64,000 nt of DNA from Jannaschia sp. S6380. GTDB taxonomy: Bacteria; Pseudomonadota; Alphaproteobacteria; Rhodobacterales; Rhodobacteraceae. A model generated the notes under the pieces. The model was not told where the DNA came from, did not search any database, and saw nothing but the letters and a program-made list of their open reading frames with translations. Location of the stretch: contig NZ_JALKAS010000001.1 of assembly GCF_023015695.1 (NCBI RefSeq), positions 1,798,001 through 1,862,000 on the forward strand, written 5' to 3'. Positions within the stretch are counted from its first letter, which is position 1. The number at the start of each line of letters is the position of its first letter. The translations under genes and the position numbers were made by a program. Shown here one piece after another: positions 53,468 to 62,974 of this stretch.

Positions 53468-56107
53468 ATGGTTCCCGCCAACAAGATTCTCACGGTCGCC
53501 TACGGGACCTTTTCCTGCACGCTGGAAGGGTTCGACGATCCTTTCTCGACGATGACCGACATCGCGGAATACTTCCGCGACCTGGCTGCCGAGGACCGAT
53601 TCTTCGGGGCGGAGCCGCCGACCCCCGACATGGCCATGCTGCGCATGATCGCGGAAACCCGGGCCAAGCGTTCGGTCGATGCCCAGCCAGAGGAGGGCGG
53701 CGTGGTTCTGCGCCCCTCCACCGTTCCGGCGCCCGAGGCGGTCTCGGCCGCATTCGACGTCGCGTCCGAAGAAACGGTCGCGGACAATCCGATCACGCAA
53801 CCGGCCGCGGCACCCGTCGCCGACCCGATCGTCGCCCAGGACGTCGAACCGGCCCGAGACGATGAAACCGATCCGACGCCTGCGCTCGAGGTGGACGACC
53901 CGATCGCCGCCGAGGACATGATGCCGGTCGCGGAAGACATCGTGGAAGACGAAACCTTCGACGCCGAGGAAGAGCCTGCGGTCGAGACGCGGGATGCCAC
54001 CGAAATCGTCGAAGATGACGAACCCGCGCAGCAAGTTGCCACCCATGAGGACGCCACCGAGACGGCGATTGGCGAGGACGGTGCCGCCGCCAAGCTGGCC
54101 CGCATCCGCGACGTGGTGGAAGCGGAGCGCGACGTCGACCCGACCTTCGCCGAAGACGAATTCGCCGATGAGATGTTCGCCCGGGATCAGGCCCACATGG
54201 CCGACGACACCTTGACCGCGGCCTTCCCGGACGATGGCACCGCGTCCGATCTGGCCGGGCACGATAGGGAGGACACCCTGTCGGCGGACCTCTCCGCGAT
54301 CTTCGCCACGCCGGGTGACGACACGCACGCGGAAGAACCCGCGGACGCGGCAGAGACGGACTGGACCGAGATGGCCGACGCATCCGGATCGGAGGACGAA
54401 GGAGACGGTGCTGACGACTTGGCCTCCGAGGCAGGGAACCCCGTTTCGGCCTGGACCGGCGAAGACGATGAGCCGGACGCGTTCACGGCTTATGGGCATG
54501 AAGAAGGCGAACGGGTCGACACCGCACCGCACGAGTCGCATGCCATTGCCGACGACGATCCGGTCGCGAATGACGACGAAGCCGGAGTCGCCGCCGAGAC
54601 CGACGACGCCATCGACGAGGTTGCAGCCTTCGATGAGGCAGACGTCGCCAGTGAAGAGATTTCGGCATTCGGTCAGGCAGAGGCCGCCGCAGCCGACGAG
54701 GAAATCGTCGCAGCCGACGAGCGGATCGGCACGGCCGACGAGGACGCTGCAGAGGACGATGCGGCGGAGGGCGCCGTCCAGCCCCGTCGCATAAGCGTCC
54801 GCAAGATCCTGCGCGCCGACGCGGCGCAAGCCGCCGAAGCCGCGTTCGCCCCCGAGGAAGATGATTTCTCGGTCGAGGTCATCGGAGAGGATCCGACGCC
54901 GACCGCAAATGAAATCGCCGCATCCGGGATCGACGAAGGTACGGAAGTGATGGCGACCGGGGACGAAGACCTGATGGCCGAACTGGCCGAAATCGAAACC
55001 GAACTCGTTCGCGAGCCGGGCGATGTCGACAAAGCGGACACGACGGACCGGTCCGAAAGCTATGACGACCTGATCGCCGAGCTCATCGCGATCCGCACCG
55101 GGGACGACGAGACCGACGACGATGCCCAAGCCGAACCGGAGTACGCCCCGGACGCCATGACCGAACCCGACATGCGTGACATGACGGACGAGATGTCCGC
55201 TTTCGATGATGCGCCGTTCGAGGAGCCCGAGGCGGAGACCGCCGAGGTCGAGGCACTGGACACGGAGGTCGAGGCGCATGAAACTGAGGTCGAGGCGCAC
55301 GACCCGATGGTCGATGCGCAGGACACCGAGGTCGAAATGCAGGACGTCGAGGAAGAAAGCGTCGAGCGGAGCGAAGAGGTCGAGATCGCCCAGCGCGCGG
55401 CCCCGTCCGGCCCCGATATGGAGCGCCTCTTCGCGGCCACCGACAGTCGGCTGACGGGCGAGGACGCTTCGCGCCGCCACGCGAACATCTCGCACCTGAA
55501 AGCCGCCGTCGCAGCGAAACGCGCGGAGGGATCGAGCGAGGAAGAGGAACGTGACGAGACCGATCCCTATCGTGCCGATCTCGCCAACACCGTCCGTCCG
55601 GCCACCGCGGTCCGGCCCCGCCGTGCGGCCCGTTCGGCCGAGGGACGCGCGGAGCGCCCGGCGCGCCCCGAGCGGCCCGCGCCGCTGGTCCTCGTCTCCG
55701 AGCAGCGTGTCGAGGAAGAACCCGTCGACGCCGCGCCGATCCAGCCGCGCCGCGCGTCGCACCTGCGTCGTGCCGAGACGCGGGAAGAGCCCACGATGCA
55801 CGACGGCGACGCCATGAACGGCGACGATTTCGAGCAATTCGCCGCCGATGTGGGTGCCGTCGATCTGCCCGACATCCTGGAAGCCGCGGCCGTCTACAGC
55901 GCCAAGGTGATGGGGCAGGACAACTTCTCGCGGCCGCGCCTGTTGCACCTGGCTGCCGAAGCCTGCGACGAGATGAGCCGGGAGGACGGCCTGCGCGGGT
56001 TCGGCCAACTCCTGCGCGACGGCACGATCCGAAAGGTCAGCCGGGGCACCTTCGCCCTCGCCTCCGACAGCCGCTACGTCCCCGATGCGGAGCGCCGCGC
56101 GGGCTGA
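53468..56107 (+). CDS. Very long acidic low-complexity protein (879 aa) with conserved ends
   Basis: An 879-aa protein with two conserved ends joined by a vast acidic, Ala/Glu/Asp/Thr-rich region. The N-terminus (ANKILTVAYGTFSCTLEGFDDP, with the neighbouring EYFRDLAAEDRFFGAEPPTP block) and the C-terminus (about residues 785-879; FEQFAADVGAVDLPDILEAA, FSRPRLLHLA, TFALAS) look folded, the latter like a winged helix. The middle (about 80-780) is probably disordered. Five 21-bp tandem repeats lie at 55244-55348. I recall similar N-termini in other Rhodobacteraceae hypothetical proteins, but no function. No signal peptide is seen. A good terminator follows. Confidence 0.8.
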   Translation: MVPANKILTVAYGTFSCTLEGFDDPFSTMTDIAEYFRDLAAEDRFFGAEPPTPDMAMLRMIAETRAKRSVDAQPEEGGVVLRPSTVPAPEAVSAAFDVASEETVADNPITQPAAAPVADPIVAQDVEPARDDETDPTPALEVDDPIAAEDMMPVAEDIVEDETFDAEEEPAVETRDATEIVEDDEPAQQVATHEDATETAIGEDGAAAKLARIRDVVEAERDVDPTFAEDEFADEMFARDQAHMADDTLTAAFPDDGTASDLAGHDREDTLSADLSAIFATPGDDTHAEEPADAAETDWTEMADASGSEDEGDGADDLASEAGNPVSAWTGEDDEPDAFTAYGHEEGERVDTAPHESHAIADDDPVANDDEAGVAAETDDAIDEVAAFDEADVASEEISAFGQAEAAAADEEIVAADERIGTADEDAAEDDAAEGAVQPRRISVRKILRADAAQAAEAAFAPEEDDFSVEVIGEDPTPTANEIAASGIDEGTEVMATGDEDLMAELAEIETELVREPGDVDKADTTDRSESYDDLIAELIAIRTGDDETDDDAQAEPEYAPDAMTEPDMRDMTDEMSAFDDAPFEEPEAETAEVEALDTEVEAHETEVEAHDPMVDAQDTEVEMQDVEEESVERSEEVEIAQRAAPSGPDMERLFAATDSRLTGEDASRRHANISHLKAAVAAKRAEGSSEEEERDETDPYRADLANTVRPATAVRPRRAARSAEGRAERPARPERPAPLVLVSEQRVEEEPVDAAPIQPRRASHLRRAETREEPTMHDGDAMNGDDFEQFAADVGAVDLPDILEAAAVYSAKVMGQDNFSRPRLLHLAAEACDEMSREDGLRGFGQLLRDGTIRKVSRGTFALASDSRYVPDAERRAG
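55244..55348 (+). repeat. Five tandem 21-bp repeats inside the acidic protein gene
   Basis: Units start at 55244, 55265, 55286, 55307 and 55328. Each begins with a variant of GAGGTCGAGGC and encodes seven residues of the type EVEAxDT (EVEALDT, EVEAHET, EVEAHDP, MVDAQDT, EVEMQDV). Units diverge at a few bases, so the array is not recent; it keeps the reading frame. Confidence 0.85.
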
Positions 56108-56152
56108 TCCGGCCCGGCCGAGACGGGCGACCATCGAAGGCTACGTGACAAG

Positions 56153-56179
56153 CCCCGCCGCCCCCCGCGGCGGGGTTTT
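56153..56179 (+). terminator. Intrinsic terminator of the acidic protein gene
   Basis: CCCCGCCG (56153-56160) and CGGCGGGG (56168-56175) form an 8-bp stem with a 7-nt loop followed by TTTTCTC, 45 nt after the stop. A well-formed intrinsic terminator. The rest of 56108-56353 shows no gene. Confidence 0.9.
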
Positions 56180-56353
56180 CTCGTGCGGGAATATTGCCTG
56201 GATGGCGCGTTCCGGACACGCGAACCGGGCTGCCCGCGCTTCTACCGGAACGTGGCCCCGGAAACCCCGATCGTCGGTCAGGCGTGGCATCTTGCCCGCC
56301 CCGAAAGGCAGCGGCATCGCCCCATCGCAGCCCCGTCCGCGCGTTCCTGCGCC

Positions 56354-56596
56354 CTACTCCGCGTCGTCTCGCGCGTCCGGATCTTCGCGCGACGTGCCGA
56401 GGAAGATGGGCTTCAGCGGAAGGAACGCGACCACGCCCAGCACGACATAGATCAGCAGCTCGACCAGCAGCGGCGGCTGACCGAACCTGTCGTAGATCAG
56501 CCCCATCGCCCCTACGACGACGATGATGTAGAGCGGCAAACCGATCACCAAGATCAGCAGTGACAGGCGCTTCCGGGTCTTGTGGCGAAGGGTCAT
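56354..56596 (-). CDS. DUF2842 small membrane protein
   Basis: An 80-aa protein with two hydrophobic helices (about residues 10-32 and 43-62). HKTRKRLSLLILVIGLPLY and ELLIYVVLGVVAFLP are typical of DUF2842, a family of alphaproteobacterial membrane proteins with unknown role. The ATG at 56596 has GAGG 8 nt upstream, lying within the end of purA; the two genes are separated by 2 nt and are surely cotranscribed. The C-terminus is acidic. Confidence 0.83.
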   Translation of the reverse strand: MTLRHKTRKRLSLLILVIGLPLYIIVVVGAMGLIYDRFGQPPLLVELLIYVVLGVVAFLPLKPIFLGTSREDPDARDDAE

Positions 56597-56598
56597 CG

Positions 56599-57891
56599 TC
56601 AATCCTCGAACGGGTCGGTGACCAGGATCGTGTCCTCCCGCTCCGGCGATGTCGACAAAAGCGCGACGGGACAGGCGATCAACTCCTCCACACGGCGGAC
56701 ATACTTGATCGCCTCGGCCGGCAGGTCCGCCCAGCTCCGCGCGCCTTCGGTCGATTGCGACCAGCCCGGCATCTCCTCATAGACGGGAACGCAGCGCGCC
56801 TGGGCGTCGGCGGCGAAGGGCAGGTGATCGAGCCGTTCCCCGTCCAACTCGTATCCCACGCAGATCTTCAGCGTCTCGAACCCGTCGAGTACGTCGAGTT
56901 TCGTCAATGCGATGCCGTTGACGCCGGATGTCGCGCAAGTCTGCCGCACCAGGACGGCATCGAACCAGCCGCAACGCCGCTTGCGCCCCGTGACGGTGCC
57001 GAATTCATGCCCCCGTTCGCCCAGCCGCTGACCGTCGGCATCGTCCAACTCGGCCGGGAACGGCCCCTCGCCCACGCGCGTGGTGTAGGCCTTGACGATG
57101 CCGAGGACGAAATCGATCGCACCCGGCCCGATCCCGGTGCCGGTGGCGGCCTGGCCGGCAATCACGTTGGACGATGTGACGAACGGATAGGTGCCGAAAT
57201 CGATGTCGAGCAGCGCGCCCTGAGCCCCTTCGAACAGGATCCGCTTGCCGGCGCGGCGCTTGCCGTCCAGCACCTTCCAGACCGGCGCGGCATATTCCAG
57301 CACCGTCGGCGCCACGTCGCGCAAGGCGGCCAGCAGCGCGTCGCGGTCCACCGGGTCCATCCCGAGGCCGCGACGCAGCGCATCGTGATGGACCAGGGCC
57401 CGATCGACCCGCGTCTCCAGCGTCGCTGCATCGGCCAGATCGGCCACGCGGATCGCGCGGCGGCCGACCTTGTCCTCGTAGGCCGGGCCGATGCCACGGC
57501 CGGTCGTGCCGATCTTGGCGACGGCGTTCTGGCTTTCGCGCGCACGGTCGAGTTCACCGTGGATCGGGAGGATGAGCGGCGTGTTCTCGGCGATCATCAA
57601 CGTCTCGGGCGTGATCTCGACCCCCTGCTCGCGAAGCTGGGCGATCTCCTGCACCAGATGCCAGGGGTCGAGCACTACGCCGTTGCCGATCACCGACAGC
57701 TTGCCGCCACGCACGATGCCCGACGGCAATAACGACAGCTTGAAGACCTTCCCGTCGATGACCAGCGTATGGCCCGCATTGTGGCCGCCCTGGAACCGCG
57801 CGATCACATCGGCGCGCTCGGACAGCCAGTCGACGATCTTGCCCTTGCCCTCGTCGCCCCATTGGGCGCCGACCACCACCACGTTCGCCAT
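56599..57891 (-). CDS. purA: Adenylosuccinate synthetase
   Basis: A 430-aa GTP-dependent ligase joining IMP and aspartate on the way to [26 protein letters not shown] at the N-terminus includes the P-loop-like GDEGKGK, and [28 protein letters not shown] and the GTP-binding STSPERE follow. Length is normal. The DUF2842 gene follows after 2 nt; secG diverges across 137 bp. Confidence 0.97.
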   Translation of the reverse strand: MANVVVVGAQWGDEGKGKIVDWLSERADVIARFQGGHNAGHTLVIDGKVFKLSLLPSGIVRGGKLSVIGNGVVLDPWHLVQEIAQLREQGVEITPETLMIAENTPLILPIHGELDRARESQNAVAKIGTTGRGIGPAYEDKVGRRAIRVADLADAATLETRVDRALVHHDALRRGLGMDPVDRDALLAALRDVAPTVLEYAAPVWKVLDGKRRAGKRILFEGAQGALLDIDFGTYPFVTSSNVIAGQAATGTGIGPGAIDFVLGIVKAYTTRVGEGPFPAELDDADGQRLGERGHEFGTVTGRKRRCGWFDAVLVRQTCATSGVNGIALTKLDVLDGFETLKICVGYELDGERLDHLPFAADAQARCVPVYEEMPGWSQSTEGARSWADLPAEAIKYVRRVEELIACPVALLSTSPEREDTILVTDPFED

Positions 57892-58028
57892 GTTCCGATC
57901 CCTCGCCGCGTTTCCCGGAAAATCGCGCCCCCCTAACCCGCCCCGCGCCGACAGGGAAGCCTTGCGGGGTTGCGGCACCGTCCGGCAGTCAATAGGTAGC
58001 CGCAAACCGAGTTCGCAGCGGGCTTCGC

Positions 58029-58376
58029 ATGGAAAACGTCATCCTCGTCATTCACCTGATCCTGGCCGTGGGCCTGATCGGGATCGTGCTTCTGCAGCGC
58101 TCCGAAGGGGGCGGTCTGGGCATGGGTGGTGGCGGCGGCGCGATGACCGGACGTCAGGCCGCGACGGCGATGACCAAACTGACCTGGGCATTGGCGATCG
58201 CGTTCCTGGCGACCTCGATCACGTTGACGATCATCGCGGCCTCGAACGCGGCGGGCGGATCGCTGGTCGACACCGTCCCCGAGACCGAAGAGATGGCGCC
58301 CGTCGTGCCGGACGGCGACGCGTTGCTGCCGCCGGTGCCGAGCGACGCACCGCTGGCCCCGCCGCGGTCGGACTGA
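58029..58376 (+). CDS. secG: Preprotein translocase subunit SecG
   Basis: A 115-aa membrane protein with two helices (about residues 3-20 and 50-72) that aids the SecYEG translocon. The conserved loop [17 protein letters not shown] and the following MTGR are diagnostic. The C-terminal 40 residues form an acidic, Pro-rich periplasmic or cytoplasmic tail common in Alphaproteobacteria. It is followed by pyrG, the frequent secG-pyrG order of Rhodobacterales. Confidence 0.95.
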   Translation: MENVILVIHLILAVGLIGIVLLQRSEGGGLGMGGGGGAMTGRQAATAMTKLTWALAIAFLATSITLTIIAASNAAGGSLVDTVPETEEMAPVVPDGDALLPPVPSDAPLAPPRSD

Positions 58377-58437
58377 ACGGGCGAACCTTCATCTAGGGGG
58401 CACGGGGCCCCGTATTTCAGGATGTAGCGGGGCGCGG

Positions 58438-58467
58438 TTGCGGGCCGCCGCGATCGCCTGCTATTCT
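58438..58467 (+). promoter_or_regulatory. Putative pyrG promoter
   Basis: TTGCGG (58438-58443) and TATTCT (58462-58467) are spaced by 18 bp, 66 bp before the pyrG ATG. Both hexamers fit sigma70 moderately. A call from pattern alone. Confidence 0.3.
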
Positions 58468-58532
58468 CAAATCCCGTGATTGGTGATTCCGCGACCTTCG
58501 GAATCGGGCGACGACGCGGGGGCTTTCCGAGC

Positions 58533-60176
58533 ATGGCACGTTTTATCTTCATCACCGGCGGGGTCGTGTCCTCGCTGGGCAAGGGTCTGGCGTCGGCGGC
58601 ACTGGGCGCGCTGCTGCAGGCGCGCGGCTATACGGTGCGCCTGCGCAAGCTGGATCCCTACCTGAACGTCGATCCGGGCACGATGTCGCCCTTCGAACAT
58701 GGCGAGGTCTTCGTCACCGACGACGGGGCCGAGACGGATCTGGACCTGGGGCATTACGAGCGTTTCACCGGCGTCGCGGCGCGGTCCACGGATTCGATCA
58801 GTTCGGGCCGGGTCTATTCGAACGTGCTGGAGAAGGAACGGCGGGGCGATTACCTGGGCAAGACGATCCAGGTCATTCCGCACGTCACCAATGAGATCAA
58901 GGATTTCATCCGCATCGGCGAGGACGAGGTCGATTTCATGCTGTGTGAGATCGGCGGCACGGTGGGCGATATCGAGGGGCTGCCCTTCTTCGAGGCGATC
59001 CGCCAGTTCAGCCAGGAAAAACCACGGGGCCAGTGCGTCCTGATGCATCTGACGCTCTTGCCTTACATCAAGGCATCGGGCGAGTTGAAGACGAAGCCCA
59101 CGCAGCATTCGGTCAAGGAGCTGCGGTCCATTGGACTCGCCCCCGATATCCTGGTCTGCCGGTCCGAGGGCCCGATCCCGACGAAGGAGCGCGAGAAGCT
59201 GGCGCTGTTCTGCAACGTGCGGCCCGACAGCGTGATCGCTGCGCAGGATCTCAAGTCGATCTACGAGGCGCCGCTGGCCTATCACCGCGAGGGGCTGGAT
59301 CAGGCCGTCCTCGATGCGTTCGGGATCAGCCCGGCGCCCAAGCCCGTCCTCGACCGGTGGGAGGACGTGGTCGACCGGATCCACAACACCGATGGCGAGG
59401 TGCGCATCGCCATCGTGGGCAAGTACACGCAGCTTGAAGACGCCTACAAATCCATCGCCGAAGCGCTGACCCATGGGGGCATGGCGAACCGCGTCAAGGT
59501 GCGCGTCGATTGGGTCGATGCCGAGATATTCGACCGCGAGGACGCGGCGCCTCATCTGGAACGGTTCAACGCCATCCTCGTCCCCGGCGGCTTCGGCGAG
59601 CGCGGGACGGAAGGGAAGATCAAGGCGGCCCAGTTCGCCCGCGAGAAGCAGATCCCGTATCTTGGCATCTGCCTTGGCATGCAGATGGCGGTGATCGAGG
59701 CGGCGCGGAACATGGCCGACATGGGCAATGCCCGGTCCGAGGAATTCGCCGAGGGTGTCGATCCGCGCGATTTCACGCCGGTCGTCTATCACCTGAAGGA
59801 ATGGGTCCAGGGCAACGCCAAGGTCACCCGCAAGAAGGACGACGACAAGGGCGGGACGATGCGGCTGGGCGCCTACGACGCGACGCTGGTCGAGGGGTCG
59901 CGCGTGGCCGAGGTCTATGGCGAGACCGCGATCGAGGAGCGGCACCGCCACCGCTACGAGGTCGACATCCGCTATCGCGAGCAGCTGGAGAAGGAGGGGC
60001 TCCTCTTCTCGGGCCTGTCGCCCGACGGTCGTCTGCCCGAGATCGTGGAAGTGCGCGACCACCCCTGGTTCATCGGCGTCCAGTTCCACCCCGAGCTGAA
60101 ATCCAAGCCGTTCGCGCCGCATCCGCTCTTCGCCGATTTCGTTCGTGCGGCGAAGGAACAGTCGCGTCTGGTCTGA
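58533..60176 (+). CDS. pyrG: CTP synthase
   Basis: A 547-aa glutamine-dependent enzyme making CTP from [21 protein letters not shown] opens the synthetase domain, with [20 protein letters not shown] next. The class I glutaminase domain holds the nucleophile Cys380 in GICLGMQ and the HPELKSKP segment near the end. Length is normal. The start at 58533 matches the family; the longer in-frame reading from 58476 is not conserved. Confidence 0.98.
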   Translation: MARFIFITGGVVSSLGKGLASAALGALLQARGYTVRLRKLDPYLNVDPGTMSPFEHGEVFVTDDGAETDLDLGHYERFTGVAARSTDSISSGRVYSNVLEKERRGDYLGKTIQVIPHVTNEIKDFIRIGEDEVDFMLCEIGGTVGDIEGLPFFEAIRQFSQEKPRGQCVLMHLTLLPYIKASGELKTKPTQHSVKELRSIGLAPDILVCRSEGPIPTKEREKLALFCNVRPDSVIAAQDLKSIYEAPLAYHREGLDQAVLDAFGISPAPKPVLDRWEDVVDRIHNTDGEVRIAIVGKYTQLEDAYKSIAEALTHGGMANRVKVRVDWVDAEIFDREDAAPHLERFNAILVPGGFGERGTEGKIKAAQFAREKQIPYLGICLGMQMAVIEAARNMADMGNARSEEFAEGVDPRDFTPVVYHLKEWVQGNAKVTRKKDDDKGGTMRLGAYDATLVEGSRVAEVYGETAIEERHRHRYEVDIRYREQLEKEGLLFSGLSPDGRLPEIVEVRDHPWFIGVQFHPELKSKPFAPHPLFADFVRAAKEQSRLV

Positions 60177-60194
60177 CGGCCCTGTGTCGGTCCG

Positions 60195-61229
60195 TCACCC
60201 CTGATCGGGAAGATAGCGGCGCACGACCTCCTGCCCGGCTTCGCTGGTCATCACGTCCAGCAGCGCGCGGTTCATGGTCTCGCGCAGCGGATCACCGTCG
60301 GGGAAGGCCATCGTGATCAGAACCGGGTCCCACCGTGTCGTCCGGATCTGCAGACCCAGCCCCTCGCGGTCGTCGTGCCACTGCAGGACGGGGGCCGTTC
60401 CGACCGCGACGTCCACCTCCTCCTCGGCCACCAGGCGCAATGCGGCGGCGGGCGAAGCTGCGGCGGTCGACACGACGCCCCGGCCGGCCAGGAAGGCCCC
60501 GGCCGGGCTGTCCTCGACCACGACGACGCTTCGATCCGCCAGCGCCTCGGGCAGGTCCGGCGCGCCGCCGCCCCCATCGGCCAGGGTCACCACCGTCGCG
60601 GTCAGCGACGCGCTGACGGCAAGGCCCGTCAGCATCCAGAACATTGCCACCGCCCGTCCGAAGAAGGTGACCGGTGCCTTGTCGCCATACCCGATCGTGG
60701 TCAGCGTCACGCCGGCCCACCAGAACCCGTCGCCCAGCCCGTGAACGGCGTCCTTGTGGAACATCTCGGAATTGCGGCGGCGCTCAATCAGCCAGACGAT
60801 CGCGCCGACCAGCAGCAAAAGCCCCGCGACGCCTAGGATGACGCGCAGGAACTCCCAAGTCAGCAGGCCGCGCACGACATTCAGCGGCCCTGTGGTGGCC
60901 TGGGAGGCATAGCCCAGCGTCGCCGTGTACATCGGGTGGGACAGGTCGGCCCGCGCCTCGGCCTGGGTACTACCTTCCACGGGCAGGACGACGCGATGCT
61001 CCGCCAATGCGGCCAGCGGATCGCCGGCCACCGGCGCGAAGCGAAAGTCCAGGCCGGCACGCTCGGCGGCCAGGCGGAACAGGTCGACGGCCAAGCCGGA
61101 ATGGACACCGGTCGCATCGCGGATCGCGAATGGCGCCTGTTCGACCACGCCGACGGTAATCGGTTGGGCGGCGGTCTGGATCGGAATGAAAAGAAATAGG
61201 GCGAGGAGGGCGGTGCGAAGTCTCGTCAT
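60195..61229 (-). CDS. GluR0-like ligand-gated potassium channel (periplasmic binding domain split by a K+ pore)
   Basis: A 344-aa protein with the S1-M1-P-M2-S2 layout of prokaryotic ionotropic glutamate receptors. After a signal peptide (about 1-21), S1 (22-115) resembles an amino-acid binding protein, with GVHSGLAVDLFRLAAERAGL and ADLSHPMY; Arg93 could be the ligand-carboxylate contact. M1 is about 130-149. The pore loop holds a perfect K+ filter, TIGYGD (178-183), followed by M2 (about 188-215). S2 (about 224-344) completes the binding domain. It should open a K+ path on binding an amino acid or similar ligand. The ATG at 61229 fits the signal peptide. pyrG converges on it; a MipA/OmpV gene lies upstream. 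Confidence 0.88.
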   Translation of the reverse strand: MTRLRTALLALFLFIPIQTAAQPITVGVVEQAPFAIRDATGVHSGLAVDLFRLAAERAGLDFRFAPVAGDPLAALAEHRVVLPVEGSTQAEARADLSHPMYTATLGYASQATTGPLNVVRGLLTWEFLRVILGVAGLLLLVGAIVWLIERRRNSEMFHKDAVHGLGDGFWWAGVTLTTIGYGDKAPVTFFGRAVAMFWMLTGLAVSASLTATVVTLADGGGGAPDLPEALADRSVVVVEDSPAGAFLAGRGVVSTAAASPAAALRLVAEEEVDVAVGTAPVLQWHDDREGLGLQIRTTRWDPVLITMAFPDGDPLRETMNRALLDVMTSEAGQEVVRRYLPDQG

Positions 61230-61284
61230 GCCACCAAAGCGCAGGAGACGGGCCCCCGGTTCCCCCGCGATCCGTCGGACGGAC

Positions 61285-62076
61285 TCAGAATCCGAGGGTG
61301 AAGCGCCGGGTGACGCCGATGCTGGCCTTGAACTGCTCGTCATCGGCCGAAATCGGGCTGTCGGCCGCGTCGTTGCGGAGCTTTTCGTAGGTGACGGCGG
61401 CGTCCACGCCCCAGTTCTCGTTCAGGCGATAGCCCGCGCCGAATTCGATACCCGAGGAAAGCAAACCGCCATCCGCATCGAACGGGTCGAAATTGCCGCC
61501 GCTTGCGATGCTCTCGGCCTCGGTCACGCCGAAATAGGTGGACGCGTAATCATCGTCGCCGAACAGGGCGCGGGGTCCCACGCTCAGCGTCAGGCGATCG
61601 GACGGGCGTACGAACACGTCGGCCCCCAGTTCGCCCACGAAGCTCTCGTGGCCTACCGCGCCATAGCGCACGACGCCGAAGATCTGATAGTCGCGCGTGG
61701 CATAGCGCAGGCCACCCCCGATCTCGAGCGACGCATCCACGTCGTCCAGTCCGCGCAACTCGCTGTCGTCATCGTCATCACGCTCGCCGATATAGCGAAA
61801 CGACCCGATGGCGCCGAGGCCGGTCGGAACGAAGAGCGGATCGGGATTTCCGAAGGTGAAACCGCCGAGGCGCAGATAGTTCAGCTCGCCGCTGAACGTC
61901 GGCCCGGCCTCGTTCCCCTCGGCACCGAAGTAGGATGGGGCGGATTCCACACCGCCACGCAGCGTAAAGCCCAGCGCGGGGCCCTGCGACTGCGACGAGA
62001 AGACGGGCGTGCCGAGATCCTGCGCCGAGGCGGCACAGGCGGTCAGCGCGAGAAAGGCGACGGAATGGCGGATCAT
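61285..62076 (-). CDS. MipA/OmpV family outer-membrane protein
   Basis: A 263-aa outer-membrane beta-barrel. The signal peptide ends near residue 18 (CAASAQ) and the mature protein has alternating strands ending in a C-terminal Phe (RRFTLGF), as expected for BAM insertion. GFTLRGGVESAPSYFGAEG near the start and LRYATRDYQIFGVVRYG fit MipA/OmpV. It may take part in murein metabolism or solute passage; the role is unknown. It is on the same strand as, and 55 nt upstream of, the K+ channel gene. Confidence 0.85.
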   Translation of the reverse strand: MIRHSVAFLALTACAASAQDLGTPVFSSQSQGPALGFTLRGGVESAPSYFGAEGNEAGPTFSGELNYLRLGGFTFGNPDPLFVPTGLGAIGSFRYIGERDDDDDSELRGLDDVDASLEIGGGLRYATRDYQIFGVVRYGAVGHESFVGELGADVFVRPSDRLTLSVGPRALFGDDDYASTYFGVTEAESIASGGNFDPFDADGGLLSSGIEFGAGYRLNENWGVDAAVTYEKLRNDAADSPISADDEQFKASIGVTRRFTLGF

Positions 62077-62191
62077 GCGAATCCCGGGGTCCAAAGGGCG
62101 TCTCGAGGACGCTAGCATATGGAACGGCAAATACACGTTCAAAGTTCCGCCATGCTTGCGTGACAGCGCCGCCGTCTCTAGGTCGCGGCGA

Positions 62192-62974
62192 ATGTTGTCC
62201 TATCAACACAGCTATCATGCCGGAAACGCCGCCGACGTGCACAAGCATGCCGCGCTCTGCGTGGCGCTTGCGTACATGACGCGGAAGGACAAGGCCCTCA
62301 GCTATCTGGAGAGCCATGCCGGTCGCGGGCTCTATGACCTCGGCAGCGCGGCGGCCGCGCGCACGGGCGAAGCGGCGCAGGGCGCCGGCCGGCTCCTGGA
62401 TCGCTTCGCGCCCGATCACCCCTATCGGCGTGCGCTGGACGCGATCCGCCGCGACCACGGAGGCGCGGCCTATCCCGGATCGCCGCTCCTCGCCCAACGG
62501 ATCCTGCGGCGCTTCGACCGCATCGACCTGGCCGAATTGCACCCTGCCGAACATGCCGCCCTGGTCGCGGCAATGCCCGCGTCGCCCAATACACGGATAC
62601 ATCATCGAGACGGCATCGAGATGGTCAAGGCGCTGACCCCGCCGGACCCGCGCCGGGGCCTGATGCTCGTCGATCCGTCCTGGGAAATCCGGTCCGACTA
62701 TCAGGCGATGGCGCGGCTGTTGCCGGCGATCCACCGGAAATGGGGCGTGGGCGTGCTGATGTTGTGGTATCCGATCCTCGCCGACGATCGTCATGTCGCA
62801 ATGGTCGAGACGCTTGGCAGATCCATTCCGGGGCTCTTCCGTCACGAGGTTCGGTTTCCCCCCGCGCGGGCCGGACACGGGATGCGCGGCTCCGGCCTGG
62901 TGGTGGTCAATCCGCCCTGGGATCTGGAACGCCGGGCTTCGGAGCTAAGTCATGTCTTCGAGGAGGACGAGTGA
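62192..62974 (+). CDS. rlmJ: 23S rRNA (adenine(2030)-N6)-methyltransferase RlmJ
   Basis: A 260-aa SAM-dependent methyltransferase acting on A2030 of 23S rRNA. MLSYQHSYHAGNAADVHKH is the family signature, with SHAGRGLYDL contributing to SAM binding. The catalytic motif, usually DPPYE, reads DPSWE at 161-165, keeping the Asp but altering the two middle residues. The next gene starts within its stop (TGATG). It diverges from the MipA/OmpV gene. Confidence 0.92.
   Translation: MLSYQHSYHAGNAADVHKHAALCVALAYMTRKDKALSYLESHAGRGLYDLGSAAAARTGEAAQGAGRLLDRFAPDHPYRRALDAIRRDHGGAAYPGSPLLAQRILRRFDRIDLAELHPAEHAALVAAMPASPNTRIHHRDGIEMVKALTPPDPRRGLMLVDPSWEIRSDYQAMARLLPAIHRKWGVGVLMLWYPILADDRHVAMVETLGRSIPGLFRHEVRFPPARAGHGMRGSGLVVVNPPWDLERRASELSHVFEEDE

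Noticed and set aside
53333..56134. A 933-codon minus-strand open frame opposite the acidic protein gene
   Set aside because: The antisense frame lacks stops because the sense codons rarely are TCA, TTA or CTA. Its repetitive composition mirrors the sense gene, and it has no ribosome binding site.
56183..56563. A plus-strand open frame of 126 codons
   Set aside because: It runs antisense through the DUF2842 gene, and its acidic, Gln-rich C-terminus is the mirror of that gene.
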